From contig NZ_CP061725.1 in the NCBI RefSeq assembly GCF_014764405.1, positions 6,386,001-6,450,000 on the forward strand: DNA of 64,000 bases, written 5' to 3'. A model generated the notes under the pieces. It worked only from the letters and a program-made list of their open reading frames with translations, was not told the origin of the DNA and searched no databases. Source of the stretch: Micromonospora craniellae (GTDB lineage: Bacteria; Actinomycetota; Actinomycetes; Mycobacteriales; Micromonosporaceae). Position numbers and translations under genes: made by a program. This document shows positions 62,058 through 64,000 of this stretch, one piece after another. Positions within the stretch are counted from its first letter, which is position 1. Each line of letters opens with the position of its first letter.

Positions 62058-63419
62058 TCAGTCGGCCAGCACGTCCAGCAGTAGTGCCGCCGTCCACCCG
62101 AAACCCGCCGAGCCGAGACCGGCTCCGGTCTCCGGGTGGAAGTACTCGTGACAACCGGCGGTCTCGGCCAGCCCGATCATCGACGCCCGCAGACCGGCGG
62201 CGAGCCGGTCCTGCCCGTGCGCCAGCAGACCGCGCCGCACCAGCCAGTCGACGTTCATCCAACTCGGACCGCGCCAGTAGCGCAGTGGCTCGAAGTCGGC
62301 GGAGGTGCGGTCGTGGCTGGGCAGCGGCCGGTCCATCCGCTCGGCCAGACCGAAGCGCGCCGAAGTGGCCTCCACCAGCACCGCCTCAACCTGCCGCGGC
62401 GGCAGATCCGGCAGGATCAGCGGAGCCAGCCCCAGCACCGTACGGGCCGGGGTCAGCCGACCGGTCCGCAGGTCGCGGGGACGGAACGTGCCGGCGACCG
62501 GGTCGTACAGCCGGTCCACCACCGCCGCGGTGATCCGGGCCGCGTGCTCCCGGTGCGGTCCCGGGTCGGCGTCGACCTCGGCTGCGATCCGGGCCAACGC
62601 GTGCTCGGCGACGCCCATCGCGGCGTTGAACAGCGGACACTCCACCAGGAACGGATGCCGGTCGGCCAGCCCCTCGTCGCGGTAACCCGCCGCCCGGTAG
62701 GCGGTGACGACGGCGACGTACCGCGCGTAGTCCAGGTCGGTGGGCCGGTGCGCGGCGGCGGCGTGCACGATGTCGGCTCGCCGGTACGCCCGCATGATCG
62801 ACGCCTCGGCGGGTACCGCGGCCAACGGGTCGTCCCAGGCCGGACTGTTGTCCAGACCGGACTCCCACGGGTGTACGACGGCGGCCAGCCCGGCACCACC
62901 GACGTCCCGGTGCACGCGGAGGTAGCGTTGCTGCGCCACCAGCCGGGGATAGAGCCGGCGCAACGCGTCCCGCGCCTGCGGCGAGGGGGCCCGCTCGTAG
63001 GCGTGCCAGGCGGCCAGCGCGTGCACCGGCGGCTGGACCAGCCCCGAGGTGGCCACCGGTGGCGTTCCCTCGACCTCGGTCGAGGCCCAGAACACCGGAC
63101 CCGGGAAGTACGCGCCGCCCGGCGCCGCCGGATTGAACACGATGTGCGGCACCCGGCCGTCACGCCACTGGGCGTCGAACAGGCTGGACAGCTCCGACCA
63201 GGCCCGCTCGGGGCGGACATGGGCCCAGCCGATCGCGATGAACGCCGAGTCCCAACTCCACTGGTGCGGATAGAGGGTGCGCGACGGGACGGTGTGGTCG
63301 TGCTCCCAGTTGGCGTCCAGAGTGGCCCGCGCCGCCTGCCACAGCCGGGCGTACCGCCCGTCGGCCGGGCGGGCCGCCGCCGGGCTCGGATCGGCCGACG
63401 GAACTGTCCGGTTAACCAT
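62058..63419 (-). CDS. GH63/MGH-type glycoside hydrolase, glucosylglycerate hydrolase-like
   Basis: The 453-residue (alpha/alpha)6-barrel protein contains YPHQWSWDSAFIAIGWAHV, HPWESGLDNSPAWDDPL, YWRGPSWMNVDWLVRRGL and HEYFHPETGAGLGSAGFGWT, the conserved set of GH63 C-terminal-type glucosidases. Length and motifs resemble mycobacterial glucosylglycerate hydrolase, which splits glucosylglycerate to glucose and glycerate. A mannosylglycerate or trehalase-like role is an alternative. ATG 63419. Confidence 0.85.
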   Translation of the reverse strand: MVNRTVPSADPSPAAARPADGRYARLWQAARATLDANWEHDHTVPSRTLYPHQWSWDSAFIAIGWAHVRPERAWSELSSLFDAQWRDGRVPHIVFNPAAPGGAYFPGPVFWASTEVEGTPPVATSGLVQPPVHALAAWHAYERAPSPQARDALRRLYPRLVAQQRYLRVHRDVGGAGLAAVVHPWESGLDNSPAWDDPLAAVPAEASIMRAYRRADIVHAAAAHRPTDLDYARYVAVVTAYRAAGYRDEGLADRHPFLVECPLFNAAMGVAEHALARIAAEVDADPGPHREHAARITAAVVDRLYDPVAGTFRPRDLRTGRLTPARTVLGLAPLILPDLPPRQVEAVLVEATSARFGLAERMDRPLPSHDRTSADFEPLRYWRGPSWMNVDWLVRRGLLAHGQDRLAAGLRASMIGLAETAGCHEYFHPETGAGLGSAGFGWTAALLLDVLAD

Positions 63420-63524
63420 GTGTCACATCCAGGTAGCGCTACGTTCCTCGCTAGGCTAGACGATCGTGGCATCAGCCACTGCGCACGGGGGCGCGCGAGC
63501 GACTCGACGCGAAGGAGCCCATCG
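63420..63524. promoter_or_regulatory. Divergent promoter region
   Basis: 105 bp between the glycoside hydrolase and the methyltransferase. It contains a small hairpin GTGGC-ATCA-GCCAC and TAGGCT/TAGACG hexamers that could serve as -10 elements. Confidence 0.35.
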
Positions 63525-64000
63525 ATGCAGCAGGGACCCACGGGCACCGAGGGTGCTGACTACACCCAGCGGTTGCGGCGGCTCAGTGGCGCACGGTGGA
63601 AGCAACTCCTGGACGTGCAGGCGCCGTACCGGTGGAACCTGCGGCGACTCGGCCTCGGCCGCACCCTCGACGTCGGGTCCGGTCTGGGCCGCAACCTGGT
63701 CAACCTGGGGGCCGGGGCGGTCGGCGTGGACCACAACCCGACCTCGGTGGCGTACACCCGCTCGCGGGGGCTGGAGGCGTACACCACGGAGGAGTTCCTC
63801 CGCAGCGAACACGCGCGTCCGGACGCGTTCGACTCCATGCTCGCCGCGCATCTGCTCGAACACATGCCAGCCGAGCAGGCCCGCGAGGTGGTCGCGTCGT
63901 ACCTGCCGTTCGTCCGCTCCGGCGGCCGGGCCGTCTTCATCACCCCGCAGGAGCGCGGGTACGACAGCGACGCGTCGCACGTCCGGTTCGTCGGCTTCGC
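63525..64000 (+). CDS. Class I SAM-dependent methyltransferase (5' part)
   Basis: The frame runs off the right edge after 158 codons. ATG 63525 follows AAGGAG at seven bases. SAM motif I is RTLDVGSGLGRNLVNLGA, then VGVDHNPTSVAYTRSRGLEA and the motif SMLAAHLLEHMP, typical of Methyltransf_11/25-like enzymes. Substrate unknown. Confidence 0.85.
   Translation, partial: MQQGPTGTEGADYTQRLRRLSGARWKQLLDVQAPYRWNLRRLGLGRTLDVGSGLGRNLVNLGAGAVGVDHNPTSVAYTRSRGLEAYTTEEFLRSEHARPDAFDSMLAAHLLEHMPAEQAREVVASYLPFVRSGGRAVFITPQERGYDSDASHVRFVGF

Noticed and set aside
63456..63980. 174-codon minus-strand frame at the right edge
   Set aside because: Shadow of the methyltransferase, which has a ribosome-binding site and SAM motifs on the plus strand.

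Overview
The window is high-GC actinobacterial DNA. Many GTG starts, operons stitched together by ATGA/GTGA overlaps, several XRE regulators (one with a DUF397 partner), a desferrioxamine locus with a penicillin-amidase gene, and a GGAAGGGTCCCC-type palindromic repeat all suggest a Micromonospora-like member of the Micromonosporaceae. This assignment is inference; no rRNA or other phylogenetic marker lies in the window. No tRNA, rRNA, CRISPR array, transposase or phage gene was recognised.

Layout. 0-3.5 kb: a GNAT acetyltransferase and two divergent XRE-type regulators. 3.5-7.9 kb: a three-gene sugar/polyol-type catabolic operon (TIM-barrel isomerase, DUF993 aldolase-like protein, Gfo/Idh/MocA dehydrogenase) facing its likely LacI regulator across two AAGCGCTY operators. 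7.9-16.4 kb: a desferrioxamine locus, desABCD on one strand and desG plus a second acyltransferase on the other, with an iron box between them. 16.5-24.9 kb: a tight seven-gene operon (MDR dehydrogenase, divergent PTPS/QueD-like protein, glycosyltransferase, methyltransferase, flippase-like membrane protein, GTP cyclohydrolase II, RibD-C-type reductase) divergent from a CDP-alcohol phosphatidyltransferase and an LtaS-like sulfatase. This is the best candidate for an undescribed biosynthetic system. 25-31.6 kb: a Trm11-like methyltransferase, a secreted trypsin-like protease, a LnrJK-like two-component system beside an ABC exporter, and an ion channel.

31.7-50.1 kb: the Mrp Na+/H+ antiporter operon (mrpAB fusion, C, D, E, F, G), two tandem D-Ala-D-Ala carboxypeptidases, a secreted triple-repeat protein, a double-MerR regulator facing a UvrA-like ATPase, and a DedA protein. 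Between these lie six decayed genes: rtcB, an NTF2/SnoaL-like gene, an XRE C-terminus, a vanX C-terminus, a carbon-nitrogen hydrolase and a Ser/Thr kinase. Three of them (rtcB, hydrolase, kinase) keep both ends but have lost the middle.

50-64 kb: a LacI regulator with twin operators and a small co-operonic protein, a DUF397/XRE pair, a diguanylate cyclase, a flavin reductase-like protein, a MazF-like toxin, a DUF2267 protein, a receiver-winged-helix regulator that has lost its phospho-acceptor Asp, the phosphate uptake operon pstSCAB under a clear PHO box, phoU, a GH63-type glucosylglycerate hydrolase-like enzyme, and the 5' part of a methyltransferase.

Start codons were chosen by ribosome-binding-site spacing, overlap with the upstream stop and domain start. 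Many genes have in-frame upstream extensions that look spurious.
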